NCBI RefSeq assembly: GCF_000024185.1 | Contig: NC_013790.1 | Span: 1,139,501 to 1,203,500, forward strand | DNA: 64,000 nt | Reading direction: 5' to 3' | Source of the DNA: Methanobrevibacter ruminantium M1 | GTDB lineage: Archaea > Methanobacteriota > Methanobacteria > Methanobacteriales > Methanobacteriaceae | In this document: in pieces, positions 35,850 through 44,331 of the stretch | Layout: each line of letters opens with the position of its first letter | Position numbering within the stretch: position 1 is the first letter of the stretch | Position numbers and translations under genes: made by a program | The notes under the pieces: model-generated | Told to the model about the DNA's origin: nothing | What the model saw: only the letters and a program-made list of their open reading frames with translations | Databases searched by the model: none

Positions 35850-36902
35850 ATGATATCTGATAGAAAATTGGAACATCTTTTGATTTGCAAGAATTATGAT
35901 GTTAGCTATAATGATAAGACTACCGGATTTGAGGATATTGAACTCATCCATAGGGCCTTGCCTGAAATCAATAATGATGATATAGATTTATCTACTGAAG
36001 TATTTGGAAAGAAACTGGATTCTCCATTATTCATTACAGCAATCACTGGAGGACATAAGGCTGCAAAGGATATTAATAAGGAATTGGCTATTATTGCAGA
36101 AAGCAGAAATATCGGTTTAGGTTTAGGAAGTCAAAGAGCAGCTATAGTAAATCCAGAGCTAAGGGATACCTATGATGTTGTAAGGGAAAATGCTCCCGAT
36201 GCATTGATTTTAGGAAATATTGGAGCTCCACAAAGCGACTTGGCAATTGATGCTGTAGAGATTCTAGACAGCGATATCTTGGCAATTCACTTGAATCCTC
36301 TTCAGGAATCCATTCAGCCTGAAGGAGATGTTGATGCAAGGGGATATGTAGATTCAATAAAGGAGATCTGTAAGACAGTGGATGTTCCTGTTATGGCTAA
36401 AGAGACAGGCACAGGCATAAGAGCTGAAGATGCAATAGAACTTGAAAAGGCAGGAGTCAGTTTCATTGATGTTGAAGGAGCTGGAGGAACCAGTTGGGCT
36501 GCTGTAGAGACATATAGAGCTGAAGATAGATATCTTGGAGAGCTATTCTGGGATTGGGGAATTCCAACTGCTGTAAGCACTGTTGAAGTGGTAAATTCAG
36601 TTGAGATCCCTGTTGTATCCTCTGGAGGAATTTCGTTCAGGACTCGATGCAAGCTAAGGGCAATTGCCCTTGGAGCAGATGCTGTTGGAATGGCTTTGCC
36701 TGCATTGAAAGGAGCCTATGAAGGTCAAGAAGCTTTAAACCAGATGGTAAACAGATTCAATGAATCTTTAAGGATTGCAATGTTCCTTTTAGGGGCAAGC
36801 AATTTAGAAGAGTTAAAACGATCTGATTTGATTATTAAAGGCGAAACTAAGCAGTGGCTTGAAGCAAGGGGCTTTGACACAAAGCATTATGCACGAAGAT
36901 AG
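35850..36902 (+). CDS. fni: isopentenyl-diphosphate delta-isomerase, type 2 (FMN-dependent)
   Basis: 350 residues. [77 protein letters not shown] (in parts) and [28 protein letters not shown] are the FMN-binding type 2 IDI pattern. It interconverts IPP and DMAPP, giving the primer used by IdsA. A GAGGA ribosome-binding site precedes the ATG. Its stop codon lies inside the first unit of a 30-bp repeat. Confidence 0.94.
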   Translation: MISDRKLEHLLICKNYDVSYNDKTTGFEDIELIHRALPEINNDDIDLSTEVFGKKLDSPLFITAITGGHKAAKDINKELAIIAESRNIGLGLGSQRAAIVNPELRDTYDVVRENAPDALILGNIGAPQSDLAIDAVEILDSDILAIHLNPLQESIQPEGDVDARGYVDSIKEICKTVDVPVMAKETGTGIRAEDAIELEKAGVSFIDVEGAGGTSWAAVETYRAEDRYLGELFWDWGIPTAVSTVEVVNSVEIPVVSSGGISFRTRCKLRAIALGADAVGMALPALKGAYEGQEALNQMVNRFNESLRIAMFLLGASNLEELKRSDLIIKGETKQWLEARGFDTKHYARR

Positions 36903-37007
36903 TTTTAGCAAATAGATAATCTCGAGTATAGTTTTAGCTAAATAGATAATATAGGATATAATTTTAGCTAAATAGATAATATAAGATATAGTTTTAGCTA
37001 ATTATTA
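36899..37007 (+). repeat. 30-bp tandem repeat starting at the fni stop
   Basis: Units of ATAGTTTTAGCTAAATAGAT type begin at 36899, 36928, 36958 and 36988. The first contains the fni stop codon (36900-36902). The remaining sequence to 37200 is AT-rich with an AAAGGAG ribosome-binding site for the next gene. Confidence 0.85.
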
Positions 37008-37200
37008 ATTTAATGAATTTAAAAAAGATTATTTAATTTAAAGGATAATTATCTATTTTTTAAAATAACTTATCAATAGGTCTATTTTTTAATTTTATTA
37101 AAGATAATTATCTTAATTTAATTTTAAAACCTTAAAACGGTTAATAATTTATTTATCATACTAATTAATTACGGGAAAAAATAACCAAAGGAGAAAATAA

Positions 37201-38550
37201 ATGACAGTAGAAGTAATAGCAATTGGTGGATACGAAGAAGTAGGAAAGAATATGACTGCCGTAAAGGTAGGGGAAGATGTAATCATATTTGATATGGGTA
37301 TCCACTTAGACAGAATAAGTATCCACGAGGATACAGATATAGACAGAATGCACAGTTTGGACTTGATAGAGCGTGGAGTCATTCCAGATGACACATTGAT
37401 GAAGGATGTAGACGGTAAGGTTAAGGGAATAGTCTTCTCCCACGGTCACTTGGACCATATTGGAGCTGTAGCAAAGCTTGCTCACAGATACGATGCTCCA
37501 ATCATAGGAACTCCATATACAACAGCCCTCATTGAAAAGCAAATCAAGGGAGAGCGCAAGTTCAAGGTAAACAATCCTATAAGACCACTCAATCCTGGAA
37601 GCAAGATCAAACTGTCAAAGGACATAACCTTGGAGTTTGTTCAGTCCACTCACAGTATTCCACAAGCGGTTTTCCCTGTATTGCACACTTCAGAGGGAAT
37701 AATTGTCTATGCATTGGACTTTAAGTTTGACAATCATCAGAAGGTCTCTCCACCACCTGACTATAACAGGCTTAGGGAATTAGGAAGAAAAGGAGTATTG
37801 GCTCTTATTGTAGAGACCACCAATGCAATCAACTATACAGAAACAAGGACATACTCTGAAAAGGTTGCAAGAATAATCCTTGAAGACTTGATGAAGAGAG
37901 CCTTTAAAGGCCAAAAGGAAGGAATGATTGTAACCACATTCTCTTCACATATCGAAAGGATTCAAACAATTGCAGACATTGCAAAGGACAGCAATAGGGA
38001 AATATTATTCCTTGGCCGTTCCATGGAAAGGTTCTGCGGAATCGCTCAAAACCTTGGAATATTGAAATTGCCACAGAATGCATATGTATATGGCTCTCCA
38101 AAGGCTGTAAACAAGGCTCTTATGAAAGCAGAGGACGATAGGGATCAATACCTCCTTGTAACCACAGGTCACCAAGGGGAACCGGATGCTCTCCTTCCAA
38201 GAATAGCAAGCGCAAGAACTCCATTCAATGTAAAGAAAGGAGATAATGTTATATTTTCAGCTCCTATCATTCCAAATCCGACCAATGCAGCTAACAGACA
38301 TATTTTGGAAAGCAAATTAAAGGCAAACGGTGCAAGAATCTATGCAAACGCTCACGTTTCAGGTCACGCAGGAAGGGAAGACCATAGGGACTTCTTAAGA
38401 ATGCTAAGGCCTAAACACATCATTCCAGCTCACGGAGAGTTAGAGATGCTTGTGGCTTATGGAGAGCTTGCAGAGGAAGAAGGCTATAGGATCGGAAACA
38501 ATGTTCATATATTAAGGAATGCTCAAGCTCAGGTTTTTAATGGTGATTAG
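37201..38550 (+). CDS. rnj: ribonuclease J (beta-CASP metallo-beta-lactamase)
   Basis: 449 residues; archaeal RNase J, a 5'-to-3' exonuclease in RNA decay. The metal site SHGHLDHIGAVAKLAH lies at about residues 80-95 and TTFSSHIERIQTIAD is in the beta-CASP part. LVTTGHQGEPDALLPRIA, HVSGHAGREDHRDFLRMLRPKHIIPAHGE (in parts) and the late acidic residues complete the active site. It lies in the conserved place between fni and idsA. Its stop is followed at once by the clearest post-stop hairpin. Confidence 0.93.
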   Translation: MTVEVIAIGGYEEVGKNMTAVKVGEDVIIFDMGIHLDRISIHEDTDIDRMHSLDLIERGVIPDDTLMKDVDGKVKGIVFSHGHLDHIGAVAKLAHRYDAPIIGTPYTTALIEKQIKGERKFKVNNPIRPLNPGSKIKLSKDITLEFVQSTHSIPQAVFPVLHTSEGIIVYALDFKFDNHQKVSPPPDYNRLRELGRKGVLALIVETTNAINYTETRTYSEKVARIILEDLMKRAFKGQKEGMIVTTFSSHIERIQTIADIAKDSNREILFLGRSMERFCGIAQNLGILKLPQNAYVYGSPKAVNKALMKAEDDRDQYLLVTTGHQGEPDALLPRIASARTPFNVKKGDNVIFSAPIIPNPTNAANRHILESKLKANGARIYANAHVSGHAGREDHRDFLRMLRPKHIIPAHGELEMLVAYGELAEEEGYRIGNNVHILRNAQAQVFNGD

Positions 38551-38603
38551 CTCAAGCTTTTTTGAGGCCTTTGGCCTCAAAAAACCTTGACCAAAATTTT
38601 TTT
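38551..38603 (+). terminator. post-stop hairpin element, copy 4
   Basis: Directly after the rnj stop. Stem TCAAG-C-TTTTTTGAGGCC, loop TTT, GGCCTCAAAAAA-C-CTTGA: 17 pairs and the C-C mismatch, then CCAAAATTTTTTT. Compared with copy 1, the GA/TC pairs replace AA/TT with pairing kept. The rest of the gap to 38935 is AT-rich; a TATA-like TTTTTATATTTATACT lies near 38890. Confidence 0.8.
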
Positions 38604-38935
38604 CTTGGCTATGCTTGTAATCGCTTAGGGGGCTATCTAATAATTGCCTTTATATGTGCTTTAATTTAATACGGCTTATTTTTGTTCATTTTTATTTTAA
38701 ATTTTTTTTATTAGGATTAATTATAATTCATAATTTATTAACCCATTTAAGAGTTTTCTTATTTTTAGGGACTTTTATTTTAAGAAAATAACTATTTAAT
38801 ATAGAAATAGCAATTAACTATTTAATTAAGTTTAAATAAATCTAATAATGTAAAATATTAATTTAAAATTATTGGTAATAAAAATTACCATTTTTATATT
38901 TATACTAATTATCATTCTATTTTAAGAGGGAAACT

Positions 38936-39931
38936 ATGTCTGATGTAACTGATGTTTTAAAGGAATATTCTGCAGATGTCATTAAAACAATTGAAGAGAA
39001 TTTAGCTCCTGTTCAACCTCAAAACTTACAGGATGCTTGTATTTATTTAACTAAGGCAGGAGGCAAAATGCTTAGGCCTGCTCTTACTTTAATATCCTGC
39101 GAAGCGGTAGGTGGAAATAAGGAGGATGCTCTTAAGACCGCAGCAGCAATCGAACTCATTCACACATTTTCACTTATTCATGATGATATTATGGATGATG
39201 ACGATATGAGAAGAGGCATGCCTTCAGTTCATAAGGTATGGGACGAGCCATTGGCTATATTAGCTGGAGATACCCTATTTTCAAAGGCATTTGAAATGAT
39301 TATCTCATCTAAGGAAGAGAACGCTCATCCGGAACATGTTGCAAATGCCCTTGCAACTGTAGCTGATGCATGTGTTAAAATCTGTGAAGGACAGGCTTCA
39401 GATATGAGCTTTGAAGGGGACTTTGATGTCAAAGAGGCCGAATACTCTGAAATGATTTATAAAAAGACTGGCGCATTGATTGCAGCAGCAACTAAGGCTG
39501 GAGCGATTATGGGTGGCGCTGATGAAAAGGAAGTCACTGCATTATATGAATACGGCAGAATGATTGGTATTGCATTCCAGATTCAGGATGACTATTTGGA
39601 TGTAATCAGTGACGAAAAGGACCTTGGAAAACCTGTTGGCAGTGATATTGCAAAAGGAAAAATGACCCTTATGGTTGTAAAGGCTTTAGCTGAATCAGAT
39701 GGTGAAGATCACGAAAGACTTCTTGAAATCTTAAAGGACAATGACTGTTCACAGGATATGGTTAATGAGGCAATAGATTTATTCAATAAGTATGGCTCAA
39801 TTGATTATGCTTATAATTTAGCTTTAGAAAATGTAAATGGGGCTAAAGAGGCTATTGCATTTTTACCAGACTCTGATGCAAAATCAATGCTTATTGCATT
39901 GGCTGACTTTGTAATAGCCAGATCTTCATAA
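38936..39931 (+). CDS. idsA: short-chain isoprenyl diphosphate synthase (GGPP/FPP synthase) IdsA
   Basis: 331 residues; builds C15/C20 prenyl diphosphates for archaeal ether lipids. [19 protein letters not shown], the first Asp-rich motif [20 protein letters not shown] and the second [12 protein letters not shown] are present. TFS just before the first motif is the chain-length region. It ends the mvk-ipk-fni-rnj-idsA string. In related genomes gltX follows, but here 16 kb of accessory DNA intervenes. Confidence 0.94.
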   Translation: MSDVTDVLKEYSADVIKTIEENLAPVQPQNLQDACIYLTKAGGKMLRPALTLISCEAVGGNKEDALKTAAAIELIHTFSLIHDDIMDDDDMRRGMPSVHKVWDEPLAILAGDTLFSKAFEMIISSKEENAHPEHVANALATVADACVKICEGQASDMSFEGDFDVKEAEYSEMIYKKTGALIAAATKAGAIMGGADEKEVTALYEYGRMIGIAFQIQDDYLDVISDEKDLGKPVGSDIAKGKMTLMVVKALAESDGEDHERLLEILKDNDCSQDMVNEAIDLFNKYGSIDYAYNLALENVNGAKEAIAFLPDSDAKSMLIALADFVIARSS

Positions 39932-40034
39932 TCTTATTCTTTTTTAATTTTTTTAATTTTTTTAATGGTCTTATTTATATCTAAAACAATTTTTATTTTT
40001 ATTAATATCTTTCTTTTATAGAATAAGTGATAAT

Positions 40035-40907
40035 ATGGGTTTTAAAGACAAGGTTTTATCCTCTAGCAATCAATTCAATTATTATAAGGACAATTATGAA
40101 AAATTGCTTAATGAGAATAAGCAATTGAAGCAAAAGCAAAATCAGCTTATCGAAGAGAATGAGCAATTGATTAAGGAATTTGAATTAAATAAGCAAATCA
40201 TAATCAATAAAGAGAATTTATCTACCGAAAGCAACTATTGCCCATATTGTGGGAGGATTTCTAATTTTGAACCTTATGGTGTTGTCAAAAGGGAAAAGGC
40301 AATGTGCCCATATTGCAAGTCTTTAGAAAGACACAGATTAATTTATCTTTTCTTTGAAAGAAACTATAGTTCTATTTTTAAAAATAAGGACATTAAGTTA
40401 TTGCACTTTGCTCCAGAGAGAATTTTCTATAATTATTTCACCCAATTCGACCATGTGGATTATTATCCTGTAGACATAGACCCTGAAACATATGCAAAAA
40501 GAGGCCTTAAGCTTAAGATGAAGGTCAATATGGAAGAGGTTCCATATGGCGATGAGGAATTTGACTTCATCTATAACAGTCATGTTTTGGAACACGTTCC
40601 AAATGATTTTAAAGCTATGGGTGAGTTATATCGTGTACTTAAGCAGGATGGAGTCTGCATAACTGTGGTTCCCCTATCTGGAAATGAAGAGACTCTAGAA
40701 AAGGAAGAGTATAACACTCCTGAATTAAGAGAAAAGCATTATGGAAACAAGGATCATCTAAGGTTTTATGGTCTGGATGTTAAGCAAAGGCTTGAATCTG
40801 TTGGATTTAAGGTAAAAGTATCTAAATTAGAGGATTTGAATTTAACTGAAAAAGAGATTGAACTCTTTAATGTAAAGGAATCTTTAATTTTTGTATGCAC
40901 TAAATAA
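40035..40907 (+). CDS. methyltransferase with coiled-coil and zinc-ribbon N-terminus
   Basis: 290 residues. Residues 15-60 form a Lys/Glu/Gln coiled coil; residues 67-100 hold two Cys pairs (YCPYCGRI, MCPYCKSLERHRL), a zinc knuckle. The rest is a class I methyltransferase-like domain (LLHFAPERIFYNYF, YPVDIDPETYAKRG, FDFIYNSHVLEHVPNDFKAM, ELYRVLKQDGV). This architecture is common in surface polysaccharide loci, where the enzyme modifies sugars or lipid carriers. The glycine loop of motif I is replaced by HFAPE, as in that subfamily. It marks the start of the accessory block. Confidence 0.8.
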   Translation: MGFKDKVLSSSNQFNYYKDNYEKLLNENKQLKQKQNQLIEENEQLIKEFELNKQIIINKENLSTESNYCPYCGRISNFEPYGVVKREKAMCPYCKSLERHRLIYLFFERNYSSIFKNKDIKLLHFAPERIFYNYFTQFDHVDYYPVDIDPETYAKRGLKLKMKVNMEEVPYGDEEFDFIYNSHVLEHVPNDFKAMGELYRVLKQDGVCITVVPLSGNEETLEKEEYNTPELREKHYGNKDHLRFYGLDVKQRLESVGFKVKVSKLEDLNLTEKEIELFNVKESLIFVCTK

Positions 40908-40908
40908 T

Positions 40909-40939
40909 CCTTATTGTGGGGATTATAAGGCTTTTTTTT
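40909..40939 (+). terminator. hairpin terminator
   Basis: CCTTAT / ATAAGG with a 10-nt loop, followed by C and eight T, two bases after the methyltransferase stop. Confidence 0.6.
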
Positions 40940-40956
40940 ATGAATTTTATCCTTTT

Positions 40957-41080
40957 ATTTTTCATATACTACTTTTTTTAAATTATCAATTTTTTTACTT
41001 TTCATATACTTAGTTTTTTTAAATTATCAATTTTTTTACTTTTCATATACTTAGTTTTTTTAAATTATCAATTTTTTTTT
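40957..41080. repeat. 41-bp tandem repeat, three units
   Basis: Units sharing TTTTCATATACTTAGTTTTT and AAATTATCAATTTTTTT, about 41 bp each, downstream of the methyltransferase gene. The sequence from 41081 to 41334 is AT-rich with no gene. Confidence 0.85.
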
Positions 41081-41334
41081 AACTTTTTCTCAATCACTAT
41101 TTTTTTCAAAACCCAATAATTTTTTTATTTTCCAATATGTCCTTTTTTTTTAAAATTCAATAATTTTTAAGTTTTTTACCAAAAAGTAGTCGATTTTTAT
41201 AATTTTTTAGGTAAACTTTATTAATAAATAAATAAAAAATATTAATTAATAATAATTTAATTTAATATCTAAATAAGTAATAATTTATTCAAATAAATTA
41301 TTTTATTTTCTTTTGTTTTAGGGGAGGTTAATTT

Positions 41335-42120
41335 GTGAATCTAAAACGTATTTTACTAGTGGTTTTAGTTGCTGTTGTAGTGATTGGCTCTACTGCATTC
41401 CTATTAAATTATGATGAAACTGTAAAATACACTACATATAATTTATCCAAAACATGCATGATGGATTTGCCATCTGGAGACAATTATGAAAATACCACTG
41501 TTAATGAAGCAATTCGTCAAATCAATGATACAAACCGTGATTTAACTGTTTTATTCTATAATAGTGAAGACAATAGTACTGTAGCCCGGGTAGAATTCGA
41601 ATTTACCATAAATGATTTTAAAGCCACTGCTACTGAACAGACTGTTGCAAACAGAACTGTCTGGTATAACGAGGAAAATGGTACTTATATGGCATTTTTA
41701 GGTAATTCAGTTACCCATGACAATATAATCATCATCACAAATGATGTTGAGATATTGGAACATCTCATATCAAGCGTGAAATTTATTTTCCTAAATGAAG
41801 ACGGCACTGTAAATTCCACATCTGATATGGTCAATAATCAAAGCATAAATGTCACTGGCGGTACGGCTTCAAATGGAACTGATGCAAGTGCATCTACAGC
41901 TACTTCCAATGTTTCAAGCTCTAATTCCCAATCTACAGGCAATGATGGATATTATTGGTCTGGACAAGATCAGGATTATATTAAGGAGTATACCGACAGC
42001 AATGGCATACAGCATATAGACCGTAGGAACGGACCTAATGAGGCTTATGATCCAAACACCCAAAGGCATTATACTGATGGTGTAGAGGATACAGCAGCTT
42101 ATAATCAAGACTTTAATTAA
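41335..42120 (+). CDS. membrane-anchored or secreted Ser/Thr/Asn-rich protein
   Basis: 261 residues. It starts with GTG at 41335 behind a very strong GGGGAGGT ribosome-binding site. The N-terminus is a basic cap and hydrophobic helix (RILLVVLVAVVVIGSTAFLL), a signal anchor. A folded part follows (about residues 30-165, with N-linked glycosylation-type sequons), then a Ser/Thr/Asn linker (about 165-205) and a Tyr/Asp-rich tail. A surface role is likely; function unknown. Confidence 0.7.
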   Translation: MNLKRILLVVLVAVVVIGSTAFLLNYDETVKYTTYNLSKTCMMDLPSGDNYENTTVNEAIRQINDTNRDLTVLFYNSEDNSTVARVEFEFTINDFKATATEQTVANRTVWYNEENGTYMAFLGNSVTHDNIIIITNDVEILEHLISSVKFIFLNEDGTVNSTSDMVNNQSINVTGGTASNGTDASASTATSNVSSSNSQSTGNDGYYWSGQDQDYIKEYTDSNGIQHIDRRNGPNEAYDPNTQRHYTDGVEDTAAYNQDFN

Positions 42121-42352
42121 ATAGGATAATTTATTTTATCCTTTTGACTCTTTTTTTCATTACTAGGCTATTTGCCCTATCTTTAAGACTTTTTATTTTA
42201 TTTTATTTCATTACTGGACTATTTGTCCTTTCTATTTTATTTTATCCATAGATTTCCTACTTATTATTTTATCAATTCTCTTTTTATTAAGCTGTCACAC
42301 TTTTTTTAAAAATATCTTGTCACATAGATTTAGGGTGTGTCATATAAATTTA

Positions 42353-42381
42353 GAACAAAACATTTATATACTAGTTTGTTC
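42353..42381 (+). promoter_or_regulatory. promoter-like TATA box inside an inverted repeat, no gene downstream
   Basis: GAACAAA (42353-42359) and TTTGTTC (42375-42381) flank ACATTTATATACTAG, a strong archaeal TATA box. Transcription would begin near 42393 and run rightwards into 1.2 kb without any open frame, including the hairpin array. A 10-bp hairpin (AAAACTTGAA / TTCAAGTTTT, 42404-42428) would be at the RNA 5' end. A GNRA-type hairpin ATCAAAT-GAAA-ATTTGAT lies at 42577-42594. Confidence 0.45.
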
Positions 42382-42959
42382 ATAATAATAATTGTGATTA
42401 GAAAAAACTTGAATTTGATTCAAGTTTTAATTTTTTTCAATCATTGGATTTGTCATTAAAATTAAGAACATTATCTCATAAAAATACTTTGACCTCTTCA
42501 TTAATAAAAATCCATAATAAAACACATAAATCGAAACTCATTATGCAAATTTGGTGGTTGAAAAAATCTAATCCTTATCAAATGAAAATTTGATTATTCC
42601 ATTGATTATATGATAAGATAAAAAAGCTCATGTTTATTCATATAACACCTATAATTAATTGATGGGATCTGTTAAGTTTCTTAATCAGGTCTTGTCATCG
42701 AAATAGTAATATATTGTTTCTGGATTCTAAGAATCATTTTGATACTTTATTTTACTAATCTGTTATTTGGAATAAGATTCTGGATTTTAGATTTTAAAAT
42801 ATCGTCTTTTGATTCTTATTATTTGGAAACAATATTATTTAAAAACGGAGAAGATATGAAAGTTTTAAAATGATAAAGAATTATTGTTTAATATCCAAAT
42901 AAATTGTTTGTCAAATGTCTCTAAAAGATTCATAATATCATCATGCTTATGAAAAAATA

Positions 42960-43331
42960 ATTGCATTCTTGGGGGTGAATTATGCAATAATGAAATATGA
43001 ACTGGGGTGATTCATATTTCATTTTTCATAAGAAATAAGCTGGGGTGATCTTATTTCTTTTTAAAAAAGAATTGAGTTCGGGGGTGAGCTTTATTCTTTT
43101 TTCCTAGAAGCAAGTCATGATGAACTTGATTCAAATATTATATGATTCTTGGGGGTGAAAATTAAGGAAATATGAATTGGGGGTGATTCGTATTTCATTC
43201 ATTGAATAGGCCTGGGGGTGAGCTTATTCATTTACTCTTATAGAATAACTCATCATTTAACTCTTATTGATAAGCTTGGGGGTGAGCTTATCCTTATGGA
43301 TTGAATAAGTTATGGGGGTGACTTATTCAAT
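42960..43331 (+). ncRNA. array of hairpins with constant GGGGTGA loops (candidate structured RNA)
   Basis: About ten hairpins at 42960-42988, 42989-43023, 43030-43059, 43063-43102, 43107-43132 (loop degenerate), 43145-43163 (weak), 43167-43196, 43203-43230, 43269-43292 and 43300-43331. Stems are 7-13 bp and differ in sequence but remain paired; loops are 8-10 nt, typically YTGGGGGTGA. G-runs start at 42971, 43004, 43042, 43080, 43151, 43179, 43214, 43278 and 43314, a pitch of about 28-38 nt with two gaps of double length that hold degenerate members. Strand is inferred from the upstream promoter; transcription is unproven. A TTTAAGAAT / ATTCTTAAA hairpin near 43359-43379 may end it. Confidence 0.6.
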
Positions 43332-43527
43332 TACCAATTATAATCTCATATGCGCTTTTTAAGAATTTAATTCTTAAATTCTTTAATCCTCTTTTAAACT
43401 GCTTATTTTCTATTTAAAAATCCATCTTATTTAAATAGTTTTTTTTGAATCTTAAACAATAATTTTCGCTGTTTTATAAATCATTTTTTAAAAACTTCTT
43501 TTAATTTTTCCACTAAAAATCCTTAAG

Positions 43528-43567
43528 TTTAAGAACAATAAGATACATAATATTATATATTCTTAAA
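43528..43567 (+). promoter_or_regulatory. putative hsdS-hsdM promoter with flanking inverted repeat
   Basis: TTTAAGAA (43528-43535) and TTCTTAAA (43560-43567) flank CATAATATTATATA, a TATA-like core. Transcription from here would leave a leader of about 40 nt before hsdS. The arrangement resembles the site at 42353 (arms around a TATA box), and GAACA occurs at both. Confidence 0.4.
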
Positions 43568-43625
43568 TTTTAGAACATTCATTTAATATTTATTTCATCA
43601 AATGATGAATAAGGTGAGGACTTAG

Positions 43626-44198
43626 ATGATAGAAAAGGTACGATTCGATCAGATTGCAGATATCTTTACGGGAGTAAGGGTAAAAAGGTATCAGAAAGGT
43701 AAAGGAACTACAGTTGAAAGGCCCATTCTAAAGAAAACATATTCCGAAAACAGTTCAAAATTGGATTTGGAATATGAAGAGGTATCAGAGGAGATCCATG
43801 AAAGATTCTACTCACAGGAAAATGATATTGTAATTCTCCTTGCAGGATCTAAAGTGAGCAAAATAGAAGAGGCTGGAATTATCATTCCAATGTATTATGC
43901 TGTTGTTAGAGTAAAAGAAGGTTATGATGTTGATTTTATCTACCATCTGCTTAAAAGCGATATCTTCCCAAGGGAATTGCATAAAATTGAAGAGGGAACT
44001 ACATTAAAGATTATAAAGACAACTCACCTTAAATCTATTTATTTGCCTGTTCCAGATTTAGAAACTCAAATAAACTATGGAAAATTGTTTAATTTAATGG
44101 ATAAGCGCATCAAATTAAATATGGAATTGGCAGAACTTGAAAAACAGATTGAAAAGTCAATTATCAATGAGATGCTCCTGGAGGAAAAAACTTTTTAA
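43626..44198 (+). CDS. hsdS: half-length type I restriction-modification specificity subunit (HsdS-like)
   Basis: 190 residues, about half of a normal HsdS. It has a single target recognition domain (KVRFDQIADIFTGVRVKRYQKGKG ... FYSQENDIVILLAGSKVSKIEEAGIIIPMYYAVVRVKEGYDVDFIYHLLKSD in parts) with the TTLKIIKTTHLKSIYLPVPDLETQ motif. One helical spacer follows (KLFNLMDKRIKLNMELAELEKQIEKSIINEML). Half subunits can dimerise to read palindromic sites. GGTGAGG precedes the ATG. It stands upstream of hsdM, the reverse of the usual order, and no hsdR is in the window. Confidence 0.85.
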   Translation: MIEKVRFDQIADIFTGVRVKRYQKGKGTTVERPILKKTYSENSSKLDLEYEEVSEEIHERFYSQENDIVILLAGSKVSKIEEAGIIIPMYYAVVRVKEGYDVDFIYHLLKSDIFPRELHKIEEGTTLKIIKTTHLKSIYLPVPDLETQINYGKLFNLMDKRIKLNMELAELEKQIEKSIINEMLLEEKTF

Positions 44199-44217
44199 AG
44201 ACTATAAAAGATTTAGT

Positions 44218-44331
44218 TTTTTACTATTGAGGTTTATTTTTACTATTAACGTTATTTTTATATTGAGGATTATTTTTACTATTGAGGTTTATTTTTACTA
44301 TTAGCTTTATTTTTATTATTGAGGTTTATTT
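44218..44331 (+). repeat. 18-19-bp tandem repeat carrying the hsdM ribosome-binding site
   Basis: Six units starting near 44218, 44237, 44255, 44273, 44292 and 44310, consensus TTTTTACTATTGAGGTTTA. The last unit supplies GAGG (44321-44324), 7 nt before the hsdM ATG, and GAGG recurs in three earlier units. Copy-number change would alter the hsdS-hsdM spacing and the number of ribosome-binding sites. Confidence 0.85.

Noticed and set aside
42855-42872. Five-codon ORF after GGAG
   Set aside because: ATGAAAGTTTTAAAATGA behind CGGAG is too short and not repeated; taken as chance.
42960-43331. CRISPR array or simple tandem repeat
   Set aside because: Pitch is CRISPR-like, but what is conserved is the loop, not a full repeat, and the intervening sequence is self-complementary stem rather than unique spacer. 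A tandem repeat would not keep pairing while the stem sequence changes.
44199-44331. Second HsdS recognition domain lost by frameshift
   Set aside because: I looked for leftover TRD sequence after the hsdS stop; only the 18-19 bp repeat is there, so the gene is a true half-length form at this locus.
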